Positions 28,848-36,611 of a stretch of 64,000 bases of DNA are shown here, in pieces. How positions within the stretch are numbered: the first letter of the stretch is position 1; each line of letters starts with the position of its first letter. Source of the DNA: Actinomadura chibensis NBRC 106107 (GTDB lineage: Bacteria; Actinomycetota; Actinomycetes; Streptosporangiales; Streptosporangiaceae). The notes below the pieces were generated by a model. The model had not been told where the DNA came from, searched no databases, and saw only the letters and a program-made list of their open reading frames with translations. The position numbers and the translations under genes were made by a program. The stretch covers positions 1 through 64,000 of the forward strand of contig NZ_BCQP01000017.1 of NCBI RefSeq assembly GCF_001552135.1, written 5' to 3'.

Positions 28848-29245
28848 CGCCCCGCCCCCTGCTCGCACGCGGTGCCGGACCCGACGTCCGGCCGGAAGCA
28901 CTCGATCGGCCCGCGCGAGCGCTGCGACACGTGGAACGTCATGAACGGGATGACGGACACGGCCGTCCCGCTGACCTCGACCCAGCGCTCGTCGTCCGCC
29001 TCCCCCGCCTGGACCTGGAGGCCGCTCAGCAGCTCAGGGCCGATCTTGCGGACGTCGCCGGACGCCTTAGCGGTCGCCGCGCCCTGCCACCCGTCGCCGA
29101 GGGGCGCGGTCCGCGCGACGCGCGCCCCCGACTGCGCCGCCGCGAGCGCGACGTGCCGGGCGTGGAACACCATCGCGAACTGGACGACGACCATCATCAG
29201 CAGGATGAGGACGGGCGTGAGCAACGCCCATTCCATCGCCGTCAC
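28844..29245 (-). CDS. TadE-like pilus assembly protein
   Basis: About 133 aa. N-terminal TAMEWALLTPVLILLMMVVV is a TadE-type hydrophobic helix with Glu five residues in, followed by HARHVALAAAQSGARVAR. The start is uncertain. GTG 29245 and ATG 29236 leave almost no leader before the helix. A CTG at 29269 that overlaps the stop of the Flp-like gene would restore a normal ~8-residue leader (SLRSDAG) but is a rare codon. Two cysteines lie in the C-terminal region. Confidence 0.78.
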   Translation of the reverse strand: MTAMEWALLTPVLILLMMVVVQFAMVFHARHVALAAAQSGARVARTAPLGDGWQGAATAKASGDVRKIGPELLSGLQVQAGEADDERWVEVSGTAVSVIPFMTFHVSQRSRGPIECFRPDVGSGTACEQGAGR

Positions 29246-29265
29246 CCCGGCGTCCGACCGGAGGC

Positions 29266-29487
29266 TCAGCCGGTGTTGATGTTGTTGGCCTTGTCGGTGA
29301 CCTTCTTCGTGATGATCGCGCCGATCGTGATCGCGAGCAGCGCCAGGATCGCGGTGATGATCGCCCATTCGATCGCGGAGGCGCCGCGGCTGCGGTCCTC
29401 CTCGGCGCGCAGCCGGGCGATCCGGGCCGCGACCATGGCGCGCAGATAGACGACGAACGGGTCGTGCAGCGGGTTGAGCGGACTCAT
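29266..29487 (-). CDS. Flp-type major pilin candidate
   Basis: 73 aa. A basic leader of ~35 residues ends at SRGASAIEWAIITAILALLA, a Flp prepilin cleavage-like region: Gly, a small residue, Glu five residues further on, and a 20-residue hydrophobic helix. It ends ITKKVTDKANNINTG. ATG 29487 follows GGAGG seven bases upstream, the clearest ribosome binding site of the operon, as expected for an abundant pilin. The leader is longer than classical Flp leaders, so it might be an unusual pilin. Confidence 0.82.
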   Translation of the reverse strand: MSPLNPLHDPFVVYLRAMVAARIARLRAEEDRSRGASAIEWAIITAILALLAITIGAIITKKVTDKANNINTG

Positions 29488-29535
29488 CGTGGCACCTCCA
29501 GGGGCCGGTCGAGGTGTGGTCGAACAGGGGCGGCG

Positions 29536-30453
29536 TCATGAGGCCAGCACCCGCATCAGGGCCGGATAGGCCAGGAAGATCAGGAAGCCCGCGCACAGGA
29601 AGAGCTGCGCGACCAGCATCGACTGGGACCGCTCGCCCGCCTTGCCCTCCAGCTCCGACAGCTCGCGGCTGCGCATGGACGCGGCCCGCGCGCCGAGCGA
29701 CTTGCGGATCTGCGCGCCGTCGTCCTGGACGAGGGCGAGCGCCCCCGCGAGGTCGCGGAGTTCGGCGATGTCGAGCTCCTCGCCGAGGCGGCCGAGCGAC
29801 TGCCAGGGCGTCTGCCCGGTGATGCGGGCGTTGCCGAGCGCGTCCCTGATCCGGTGCATGGCCCAGCCCTCGCCGACGCCCGCCGCGGTCATCAGCGCCT
29901 CCGGGACGCCGCGCCCGCCCGCGAGGTTCATCGAGACGAGGTCGAGGAACGCGCCGACGACGTGCCGGAAGTCCTGGCGGCGGGCCTGCGCCTCCTGCCG
30001 GAGCTGCATGTCGGGGAAGAAGAAGAACGCGATGGCGAACAGCACGCAGATCCAGGCCGGGACGGCGACCGACGACCCGAGCCCGAGCAGCGCGAACCAC
30101 GCGACGACCAGCGGGATGAACACCAGCGCGGCGGCGGGCAGCAGGAACTTCGTCGCGAGGAACGCCTCCAGCGACCGCTCGGTGATCGCGAGGTCGGCGC
30201 GCACCGAGCGCAGCCGCCACCCCCGCGACTCGCAGAACCGGACCAGCTCCCGGCCGAGCCGCGCCCGCACCCCGCCGACCTTTTCGAGCGTCGGGGAGAG
30301 CCGCCCGGCCTGCCGCTCCTCCAGGTCGCGGTGGCGGGCGGCGTCGAGCGCGGCCATCCGCGCGGCGAGCCCGGGACGCGCCGGGAACAGCGCGCGGACC
30401 AGCACGTACAGCCCGAGGCCGACGACGGCCCCGGCGAGCAGGGCGGCGTTCAC
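29536..30453 (-). CDS. tadC: TadC-like type II/IV secretion inner-membrane protein
   Basis: 305 aa T2SSF-domain membrane protein. Hydrophobic segments occur at residues ~3-22, a pair around 95-140, and one at the C-terminus (LVAQLFLCAGFLIFLAYPAL). The conserved cytoplasmic core contains FLDLVSMNLAGGRGVPEAL and IAELRDLAGALALVQDDG. With TadB it forms the platform on which the Flp pilus is assembled. GTG 30453 overlaps the tadB stop (GTGA). Confidence 0.88.
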   Translation of the reverse strand: MNAALLAGAVVGLGLYVLVRALFPARPGLAARMAALDAARHRDLEERQAGRLSPTLEKVGGVRARLGRELVRFCESRGWRLRSVRADLAITERSLEAFLATKFLLPAAALVFIPLVVAWFALLGLGSSVAVPAWICVLFAIAFFFFPDMQLRQEAQARRQDFRHVVGAFLDLVSMNLAGGRGVPEALMTAAGVGEGWAMHRIRDALGNARITGQTPWQSLGRLGEELDIAELRDLAGALALVQDDGAQIRKSLGARAASMRSRELSELEGKAGERSQSMLVAQLFLCAGFLIFLAYPALMRVLAS

Positions 30454-31436
30454 GTCGCGCCACCCCCGCCCGCGTCCATGGTGTGGCGGCCGCGCAGCGG
30501 AAGCTCCTGCGGGCCCGCGGAACCGTCGCCCTGCCAGCCCGCGACGGTGCTCGGCACCTCGCCCGGCACGCCCGGCTGGGCGGCGTCGCGCGCCTCGGTG
30601 AGGAAGCGTCCGGGCAGCTCGTACCGGGCCAGGCGGCGCAGCCACAGGAACGCCGCCGCGTACAGCGCGACGACCACGCACAGCACGAGCTGCCCGAGGA
30701 CGTCGTCGTACGGCCGCACGTACGAGTGGTTGAACACGGCGAGGGCGAGGGCCGTCCCGACCGAGACGGCGACGACGATCCGGACGCTGCGCCGCGTGGA
30801 CCGCCGGTCGGCCTCCACCCGGCGCCGCATGTCCAGCTCGGCGCGGGCGGACGTGGCGAGCGCGCTCAGCATGTCGCGCAGGCCGGGCCCGCGCAGCTTG
30901 GCGTTCAGGACCAGCGCGGCGATCACCAGGTCGGCGGACGGGTCGTCGAGGTCGTCGGCGAACCGGCGCAGCGCGTCCGGCATCGGGACGCGGGTGTGCA
31001 GCCGGTCGACCAGCTCGCGCAGCGGCCGCCGGAGCGCGGGCGCGGCGGCGCGCTGCGAGGCGGGGATGGCCTGTTCGAGTCCGACGGCGCCCGCGATCGT
31101 GTCGCGCAGCGACTCCGTCCATCCGGCGAGGGCTTCGAGGCGCGCCATGCCCCGGCGCTCCTCGGCGGCGCCGCCCGCGAGGCCGTTCCAGGCGAGGACG
31201 AGCGCGCCGGTCCCGGCGGCGGCGATCGGCCAGCGGGTCAGGACGAGCACGACGACGCCGACGATGACGGCGACGGCGGTGCGGGTGGTCAGCGTCCGGA
31301 CGAGGTCCTCGCGGCTGCGCCCGCGGACGGGCTTGGACCGGGCGGGGAGCCCGCGCAGCGCGACGGCGAACAGCAGCAGCCCGCCGCCCGCCACGGCCCC
31401 GGCGACGATGGCGAGCAGCACGTCCGGCGTGTACAT
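30450..31436 (-). CDS. tadB: TadB-like type II/IV secretion inner-membrane protein
   Basis: 328 aa T2SSF-domain protein. N-terminal helices (about 6-25 and 52-85), a cytoplasmic core with LAGWTESLRDTIAGAVGLEQAI and ALVLNAKLRGPGLRDML, and C-terminal helices around 235-280. The tail is long, Gly/Pro-rich and soluble. ATG 31436 lies 20 bp after the tadA stop. Partner of TadC in the pilus platform. Confidence 0.88.
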   Translation of the reverse strand: MYTPDVLLAIVAGAVAGGGLLLFAVALRGLPARSKPVRGRSREDLVRTLTTRTAVAVIVGVVVLVLTRWPIAAAGTGALVLAWNGLAGGAAEERRGMARLEALAGWTESLRDTIAGAVGLEQAIPASQRAAAPALRRPLRELVDRLHTRVPMPDALRRFADDLDDPSADLVIAALVLNAKLRGPGLRDMLSALATSARAELDMRRRVEADRRSTRRSVRIVVAVSVGTALALAVFNHSYVRPYDDVLGQLVLCVVVALYAAAFLWLRRLARYELPGRFLTEARDAAQPGVPGEVPSTVAGWQGDGSAGPQELPLRGRHTMDAGGGGAT

Positions 31437-31455
31437 CAGCCGTCCTCCCGGGAGT

Positions 31456-32754
31456 TCACCACGCGCCCCCGGACGGGTCGTAGCCGTGGTGGGCCAGCTC
31501 GTCCGCGCAGGCGATCGGCGCGCTCGGCACCGCGTACCCGGCGGGCCCGAGCGCGAACACCTCCGACGACAGGACGCGCCCGTCCACGCCGGTGACCTCG
31601 CGGACGCTCGACACGAACCGGCGCAGCCGCCCGCCCGAGGCGTAGTCGTTGTGCTTCTCGACGAACACGACGAAGTCGATCGCGCCCGCGATGAGCATGT
31701 GCGTCGCCTCGACGGGCAGCCGCTCCTCCGACTGGATCGCGTAGGTCGCGATGCGGTTGAACACCTCCACCGACGAGTTCGCGTGGATCGTGGACAGCGA
31801 CCCGTCGTTGCCCTGCGTCATCGCGTTCAGCATCGTGACGATCTCGTCGCCGAGGACCTCGCCGACGATCACCCGGGACGGGTTCATCCGCAGCGACCGG
31901 CGCACCAGCTCCGCCATGGAGATCGCGCCCTGCCCCTCCGAGTTCGGGAGCCGCTGCTCGAACGCGACGCAGTTCGGGTGCAGCTCGGGGAAGGCGTCGA
32001 GGCCGAGCTCCAGCGCCCGCTCGACGGTGATCAGCCGCTCGTGCGGCGGGATCTCGTTGGCGACGGCGCGCAGCAGCGTCGTCTTCCCCGCGTTGGTCGC
32101 CCCGGCGATCATGATGTTCTTGCGGGCGAGCACGGCGGCGCGGAAGAACTGGCCGATCTCCTGGCTGAACGTCCCGTTGCCGACCAGGTCGGCGAGGAAC
32201 ACCTTGCCGAGCCGGGCGCGCCGGATCGACAGCGCCGGGCGGACGGTCACGTCCATCACCGCCGACAGCCGGGAGCCGTCCGGCAGGCGCAGGTCGAGCT
32301 GCGGGTTGGCGGTGTCGAACGGCCGGGACGACAGCCCGCTGTAGGCGGCGAGGATCTGGATCAGCTCGACCAGCTCCTCGTCGCTCTCGGCGACCGGCTC
32401 GCCCATCACCTCGCGGCCGTCGGCGTAGCCGATGAACACGCGGTCGCACCCGTTGACGTCGATGTTCTCGATCTCGGGGTCTTCCAGTAAAGGCTGGAGG
32501 CGGCCGACGCCGAACAGCGCGGCGTGCACCCCGGCGGCGAGCGCCTCCTCCTCTTCGGCGTTCGGCGGGCGCCGCCCGGACGTGATCTCGCCGTGCGCGA
32601 ACTCCTCCAGCACCCGGCCGATCAGCGCGCGGGCGAACTGGCGCTCGTCCTCGCCGGACATCGGCGCGAGGCCGTGCGCGGCGTCCAGCCTGCGCTGCTG
32701 CGCGAGCCGGTCGCCGACCTCCTGGCGGAGCCGTTTGACGAGTCCGTGGTCCAT
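31456..32754 (-). CDS. tadA: TadA/CpaF-type secretion ATPase
   Basis: 432 aa cytoplasmic hexameric ATPase of the type II/IV secretion family that powers Flp pilus assembly. Walker A is GATNAGKTTLLRAV, the Asp/His box region VIVGEVLGDEIVTML, and the downstream SLSTIHANSS is typical of CpaF. Its ATG at 32754 directly follows the stop of the preceding CpaE-like gene. All catalytic elements look intact. Confidence 0.94.
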   Translation of the reverse strand: MDHGLVKRLRQEVGDRLAQQRRLDAAHGLAPMSGEDERQFARALIGRVLEEFAHGEITSGRRPPNAEEEEALAAGVHAALFGVGRLQPLLEDPEIENIDVNGCDRVFIGYADGREVMGEPVAESDEELVELIQILAAYSGLSSRPFDTANPQLDLRLPDGSRLSAVMDVTVRPALSIRRARLGKVFLADLVGNGTFSQEIGQFFRAAVLARKNIMIAGATNAGKTTLLRAVANEIPPHERLITVERALELGLDAFPELHPNCVAFEQRLPNSEGQGAISMAELVRRSLRMNPSRVIVGEVLGDEIVTMLNAMTQGNDGSLSTIHANSSVEVFNRIATYAIQSEERLPVEATHMLIAGAIDFVVFVEKHNDYASGGRLRRFVSSVREVTGVDGRVLSSEVFALGPAGYAVPSAPIACADELAHHGYDPSGGAW

Positions 32755-33666
32755 CTAGCGCCTCCCCTCGACGTGCTGCGGGACGTCGTGCCTGGGCGCG
32801 CCGTCCCGCGGGGGCGCCCCGTCCCGCCCCACCGGCTGCTCGGGCGCGTGCCCGGCGGACGGGAGCCGTCCGACGAGGTCGCCCGCGACCTCCCGGGCGG
32901 AGCGGATCAGCAGCGAGCGGTCGAGCCGCCCGCCCCACTGCCCGGACAGCAGCTCCGCGCCCTTCGGGTCGAGCGCGAGCCCGCCGAGGACGGTCACCGG
33001 GGGCGGCGGCGGGCCGGGCTGCCCGGCCGCGTCCACCGCGTGGCCGCGGTTGCGGGCGCCCGCGAGGATCCGGTCGACCTCGGCGATCGGCGCGCGGAAG
33101 TCGCGCGGGTCGGCGAGGACGAGCACCCCGACCGGCGGCCCGCCGCGCAGCGACTCGGTCAGCGCGGCGACCCGCTCGCGCAGGTGGGCGACCTGTTCGA
33201 GGGTGGCGCGGGTGAGCAGGACGACGAGGTCGGCCTCGCGCAGCAGTTCGGTCAGCGGGGTGTCGGCGCCGAGCCGGCCGCAGTCGGCGATGACGTCCAC
33301 CGGGGCGAGCCCGGTGAACGCGCGGCCGAGCGGCCCCCACAGCCACGTCATGGCCTGCGCCTGCTCGGCGTTCGTGATGCCGACGAGGACGTCGAGCCCG
33401 CCGACGAGCCGCTGGCAGTGCTCGGCGATCTGGTCCGGGCGCAGCCCGCGCCGCGCGGTCGCGGCGAGGCTGAGCAGTCCGCGGGACGGGTTGAGCATGG
33501 CCTCGGCGCCGTCGCGGTCCTGCGCGGGGAGCCGGTACACGAGGTCGCCGCCCGCCTGGTCGCACTCGGCGACCAGCACCGGGCGCGGCCACACGGCGCC
33601 GAGGGCGACGGCCGCCGTGGTGACGCCCGGCGCCCCCTTGTCGGCCGCGAGCGCGATGAGGGCCAC
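32755..33666 (-). CDS. CpaE-like P-loop protein of Tad locus
   Basis: 303 aa SIMIBI/MinD-like protein. The N-terminus LIALAADKGAPGVTTAAVAL sits where a deviant Walker A should be (GxPGVTT rather than KGGxGKT), so the lysines are not canonical. LVAECDQAGGDLVYRL follows as in chromosome-partitioning-type ATPases, and VDVIADCGRLG as a Walker B-like strand. CpaE proteins help localise the Tad machinery. GTG 33666 lies two bases after the CpaB-like stop. The C-terminus is a Pro/Arg-rich tail. ATP binding is uncertain. Confidence 0.8.
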   Translation of the reverse strand: MALIALAADKGAPGVTTAAVALGAVWPRPVLVAECDQAGGDLVYRLPAQDRDGAEAMLNPSRGLLSLAATARRGLRPDQIAEHCQRLVGGLDVLVGITNAEQAQAMTWLWGPLGRAFTGLAPVDVIADCGRLGADTPLTELLREADLVVLLTRATLEQVAHLRERVAALTESLRGGPPVGVLVLADPRDFRAPIAEVDRILAGARNRGHAVDAAGQPGPPPPPVTVLGGLALDPKGAELLSGQWGGRLDRSLLIRSAREVAGDLVGRLPSAGHAPEQPVGRDGAPPRDGAPRHDVPQHVEGRR

Positions 33667-33668
33667 CG

Positions 33669-34544
33669 CTAGTTACCGCCGTTGCCCGCGGGCGGCGCGC
33701 CGCTCTGCGGCGGGACGGGCACGGTCCCGCCGGTGGGCGGCTGCTGGGTGCCGCCCTGGTTCTGCTCGCCGTTCTTCCCCGGCGTCGCGGGCGGCGGGAG
33801 GGCGACCTTCGTGCCGTCCGGGACGAGCGCGAGCGCGACCGTCCCGCCGGACGCCGCCTGCGTGACGAGCGCGGCCTCCGCGGGGAGGACGGCGACGTCC
33901 ACGCTGGTCTGGTCGGAGCGCAGCCGGGCGCCGCCGAACCCGCTGCCGCCGCTGCCGCCGCCGACGGCCATCACGATCGCGTCCTGGGCGAGGACGGTGC
34001 CCGCGCGGGGGCCGCCGTTCGTCCCGCCGCCGACCGCGTAGAGCGTGACGTGCTTGCCGGTCTCCAGCCCCCCGGAGGGGAACTGTCCCGGCTTCAGCGC
34101 GAGCCCGACGATGAGGCGGCCCTTCGCCGGGCCGTCCGCCGGGCTGATCATGGCGTTGGTCAGCAGCGCGCCCTTCACCAGCGGGACGGCCGCGAAGTAG
34201 CGGGTCACCTTGGCGCGCTCCGACCAGGAGATGTACTGGATCCCGGTGTCGCCGACCTGGACCTCTTCGAGCGCGCTCGCCGGGATCTGCTGCCCCGCCG
34301 CGACCGGCTGCGAGATCCGGACCGCCGACACCCGCTCGCCGCTCGCCATCACGAGGTAGGCGCTGGCGAGCGCGCCGCCGAGGATGAGCAGGACGGCGAG
34401 CGCCGCGAGGGCCGGTTTGCGCTCGCGCTGCGAGGCGGGGAGCCGCTGCCCGCCGGAGGTGCCGAGCCCGGACCGGCCGAGGCCGGGCGTCCCGCCGGAC
34501 GAGCCCGGACCGCCGCCGGAGACGGTCGTCTGGTTGGCCTTCAT
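33669..34544 (-). CDS. SAF-domain (CpaB/RcpC-like) protein
   Basis: About 291 aa. A Gly/Ser-rich N-terminus, one membrane helix (LAALAVLLILGGALASAYLVM), then an SAF domain with RISQPVAAGQQIPASALEEV and VPLVKGALLTNAMI, as in CpaB/RcpC proteins that assist Tad pilus export. The tail is low-complexity Gly/Pro/Gln-rich. ATG 34544 is used; the codon just upstream is TTG (34547), closer to AAGGAG and so possibly the true start. First gene of the Tad operon. Confidence 0.82.
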   Translation of the reverse strand: MKANQTTVSGGGPGSSGGTPGLGRSGLGTSGGQRLPASQRERKPALAALAVLLILGGALASAYLVMASGERVSAVRISQPVAAGQQIPASALEEVQVGDTGIQYISWSERAKVTRYFAAVPLVKGALLTNAMISPADGPAKGRLIVGLALKPGQFPSGGLETGKHVTLYAVGGGTNGGPRAGTVLAQDAIVMAVGGGSGGSGFGGARLRSDQTSVDVAVLPAEAALVTQAASGGTVALALVPDGTKVALPPPATPGKNGEQNQGGTQQPPTGGTVPVPPQSGAPPAGNGGN

Positions 34545-34797
34545 CAAGTCCGACGCGCTCCTTCCGCCCTCCCGGAGACCCCGGTCCAGGAGCCCGGTCC
34601 GGGAGTTCCCGGCGTCACCGAGCGATCCATGCTTGCGGGGGCGGTGAGGTCACGTCAATGGATTCGGTGGAGTCAAGCCGCCCGTTCTCCGGGGATTCAT
34701 CGGTGACCTGCGCATTCACCGGTCACTTGGCCGCTTACCACCAGTCACACGCGTCACTGACCGCGCGGCTGACCGCGCGCGGGGCCCGGCGGAGCGC

Positions 34798-34819
34798 GCC
34801 TCCGGTCAGGACCGGAGGC
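34798..34819. terminator. Hairpin at the end of the TetR gene
   Basis: GCCTCCGGTC (34798-34807) and GACCGGAGGC (34810-34819) form a perfect 10-bp inverted repeat around AG. It overlaps the TetR stop codon complement at 34806-34808, so it probably terminates the TetR transcript. A GC-rich repeat (CCGCGCGG, CCGCGCGCGG) follows on the downstream side. Confidence 0.5.
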
Positions 34820-35516
34820 CGATGAGACGGCCGAGGAGTGTCATGGAATGGTGGAAATAGGCGGCACGTTCTTCGATCACGGCGGTGAATTGCCCGAACA
34901 ATTCGAAGCTGACCGTCCCGTACAGGCCGCACCACGCGGTGAGGGCACGGGCGACGATCTCGTGGGGGACGTCCATCCCGACGGCGGCGCGCGCGCGGGC
35001 CGCGTCCTCGGCGAGGCCGGGCGGGACGGGCGGGCACGGCCCGGCGGGGTCGAGGGCGCCCGCCGCGTGCGCCTCGGTGACGATCCGCGCGAAGACGACG
35101 GTGTCGCGCAGGGCGGCGGGGACGGTGTCCTGCGGCGCCTCGTACCCGGGGACGGGCGACCCGTAGAGCAGCGCGTACTCGTGCGGGTGCGCGAGCGCCC
35201 ACTCCCGGACGGCCCGGCACACGGCGAGCCAGCGTCCGGCGAAGTCGTCCGGGGCGTCCGCGCGGGCCTCGGCGTCGGCGCGCTCGACCGCGTCCCCGAT
35301 CGCGTCGTAGCCGTCGATGATCAGCTTGGTGAGCAGGTCGTCGCGGCTCGGGAAGTACCGGTAGATGGCCGAGGACACCATGCCCATCTCGCGGGCGATC
35401 GCGCGCAGCGACAGCCCCGCCGCGCCCGAGCTGCCGAGCTGCCGCCTCGCCAGCTCGGTGATCTCGCCGATCAGCTCCGCCCGCACCCGTTCCCGTGCCG
35501 TCCGCGCCGCGCTCAT
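34806..35516 (-). CDS. TetR/AcrR family transcriptional regulator
   Basis: 236 aa. The N-terminal helix-turn-helix is clear in LSLRAIAREMGMVSSAIYRY followed by FPSRDDLLTKLI. The C-terminal ligand domain resembles the TetR_C_13/WHG type, with VREWALAHPHEYALLYGSPVPGY. ATG 35516 gives a normal ~14-residue leader; the longer upstream frame runs through the operator region. It is divergent from the epimerase gene, with two AGAGCA-N-TGCTCT palindromes between them. Autorepression and control of the epimerase are likely; the inducer is unknown. Confidence 0.92.
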   Translation of the reverse strand: MSAARTARERVRAELIGEITELARRQLGSSGAAGLSLRAIAREMGMVSSAIYRYFPSRDDLLTKLIIDGYDAIGDAVERADAEARADAPDDFAGRWLAVCRAVREWALAHPHEYALLYGSPVPGYEAPQDTVPAALRDTVVFARIVTEAHAAGALDPAGPCPPVPPGLAEDAARARAAVGMDVPHEIVARALTAWCGLYGTVSFELFGQFTAVIEERAAYFHHSMTLLGRLIGLRS

Positions 35517-35548
35517 GACCGGCAGCCTAACAGAGCGCCGCACCGAAT

Positions 35549-35565
35549 CAAGAGCACTGCTCTTG
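35549..35565. promoter_or_regulatory. TetR operator candidate 1
   Basis: Perfect palindrome CAAGAGCA-C-TGCTCTTG, 8-bp arms around one base, between the divergent TetR and epimerase genes. Its right end overlaps TTGACA (35563-35568), a possible -35 box for the epimerase gene. It shares the core AGAGCA-N-TGCTCT with a second site 34 bp on. Confidence 0.7.
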
Positions 35566-35583
35566 ACACCACCGCTCTCTGGA

Positions 35584-35598
35584 GAGAGCATTGCTCTC
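35584..35598. promoter_or_regulatory. TetR operator candidate 2
   Basis: Perfect palindrome GAGAGCA-T-TGCTCTC, 7-bp arms around one base. It covers the place where a -10 box for TTGACA at 35563 would lie and ends 28 bp before the epimerase ATG. Core identical to operator candidate 1 except for the central base. Confidence 0.7.
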
Positions 35599-35626
35599 AT
35601 AACAGAGCACCGATTGGAGACTGGCC

Positions 35627-36568
35627 ATGGGAAAGCACGTGATCGTCGGAGCCGGACAGGTCGGCGGGCATCTCGCCGACCGGCTGGCCGGGCAGGGCCA
35701 TGACGTCGTCGTGGTGACCAGGTCCGGGTCCGGCCCCGAGGGCGTCGAGCGGATCGCCGCCGACGCCGCCGACCGGGCGCGGCTCACCGAGATCGCCAAG
35801 AACGCGGACGCGCTCTACAACTGCGTCAACCCGCAATACCACCGCTGGACGCAGGACTGGCCGCCGCTGGCCGCGTCCTTCCTCGCCGCCGCCGAGGCGA
35901 CCGGCGCCGTCCTCGTCATCCTCGGCAACCTGTACGGGTACGGCCCGGTCGACGGCCCCATGACCGAGGACCTGCCGCTCGCCGCCCCCGGCGTCAAGGG
36001 TCAGGTGCGGGCGAAGATGTGGCGGGACGCCCTCGCCGCGCACGAGGCGGGCCGCATCCGCACCACCGAGCTGCGGCCGTCCGACTACTACGGGCCGCGC
36101 AGCACCGACCAGGCGTACATCGGCGAGACGCGGTTCGTGAAGCCGCTGCTGGCGGGCAAGCGGGTGCCGTACTTCAGCGACCCGTCCGTCCCGCACGCGT
36201 GGACGTACCTGCCGGACGTCGCCGAGGCCCTCGCGATCGCGGGCACCGACGAGCGCGCGTGGGGACGGCCCTGGCACGTCCCGACCGGCCCCGCCGTCTC
36301 GACGCTCGACGTCGCGAAGCGGCTGTGCGAGATCGCCGACGCCCCCGCGCCGCGCGTCTTCGAGGTCCCCCGCTTCATCTTCAACGCGGCCGGGCTCGTC
36401 AACCCGATGGCGCGCGAACTGCGCGAGACCCGCTACCAGTTCGACAAGCCGTACATCCTGGACTCGTCCGCTTTCGAGACGACATTCGGGATGAGGCCGA
36501 CGCCCATGGACGACGCGCTCCGCACCATCGTCGCCGCCTACCGGGAGTCGGCCGCGCCGGGTAACTAA
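35627..36568 (+). CDS. NAD-dependent epimerase/dehydratase family protein
   Basis: 313 aa extended-SDR-like protein. The N-terminal motif is VIVGAGQVGGHLADRL (GxGxxG). Later elements are ILGNLYGYGPVDGPM, the RPSDYYGP segment where an active-site Tyr is expected, and VPYFSDPSVPHAWTYLPDVA. The YxxxK pair of classical SDRs is not obvious, so it may be a reductase or NmrA-like sensor rather than an epimerase. ATG 35627 has GGAG eight bases upstream. Divergent from and probably repressed by the TetR regulator. The EssC-like gene follows 43 bp after the stop and may be cotranscribed. Confidence 0.85.
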   Translation: MGKHVIVGAGQVGGHLADRLAGQGHDVVVVTRSGSGPEGVERIAADAADRARLTEIAKNADALYNCVNPQYHRWTQDWPPLAASFLAAAEATGAVLVILGNLYGYGPVDGPMTEDLPLAAPGVKGQVRAKMWRDALAAHEAGRIRTTELRPSDYYGPRSTDQAYIGETRFVKPLLAGKRVPYFSDPSVPHAWTYLPDVAEALAIAGTDERAWGRPWHVPTGPAVSTLDVAKRLCEIADAPAPRVFEVPRFIFNAAGLVNPMARELRETRYQFDKPYILDSSAFETTFGMRPTPMDDALRTIVAAYRESAAPGN

Positions 36569-36611
36569 GCTGACTCCGATCGTGCTGCGGACGCGGACGT
36601 CGGAGGCTCGG

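Noticed and set aside
35563..35592. Full sigma-70-type promoter for the epimerase gene
   Set aside because: TTGACA is good, but the candidate -10 (GAGCAT at 17 bp) is weak, so only the operators are listed as features.
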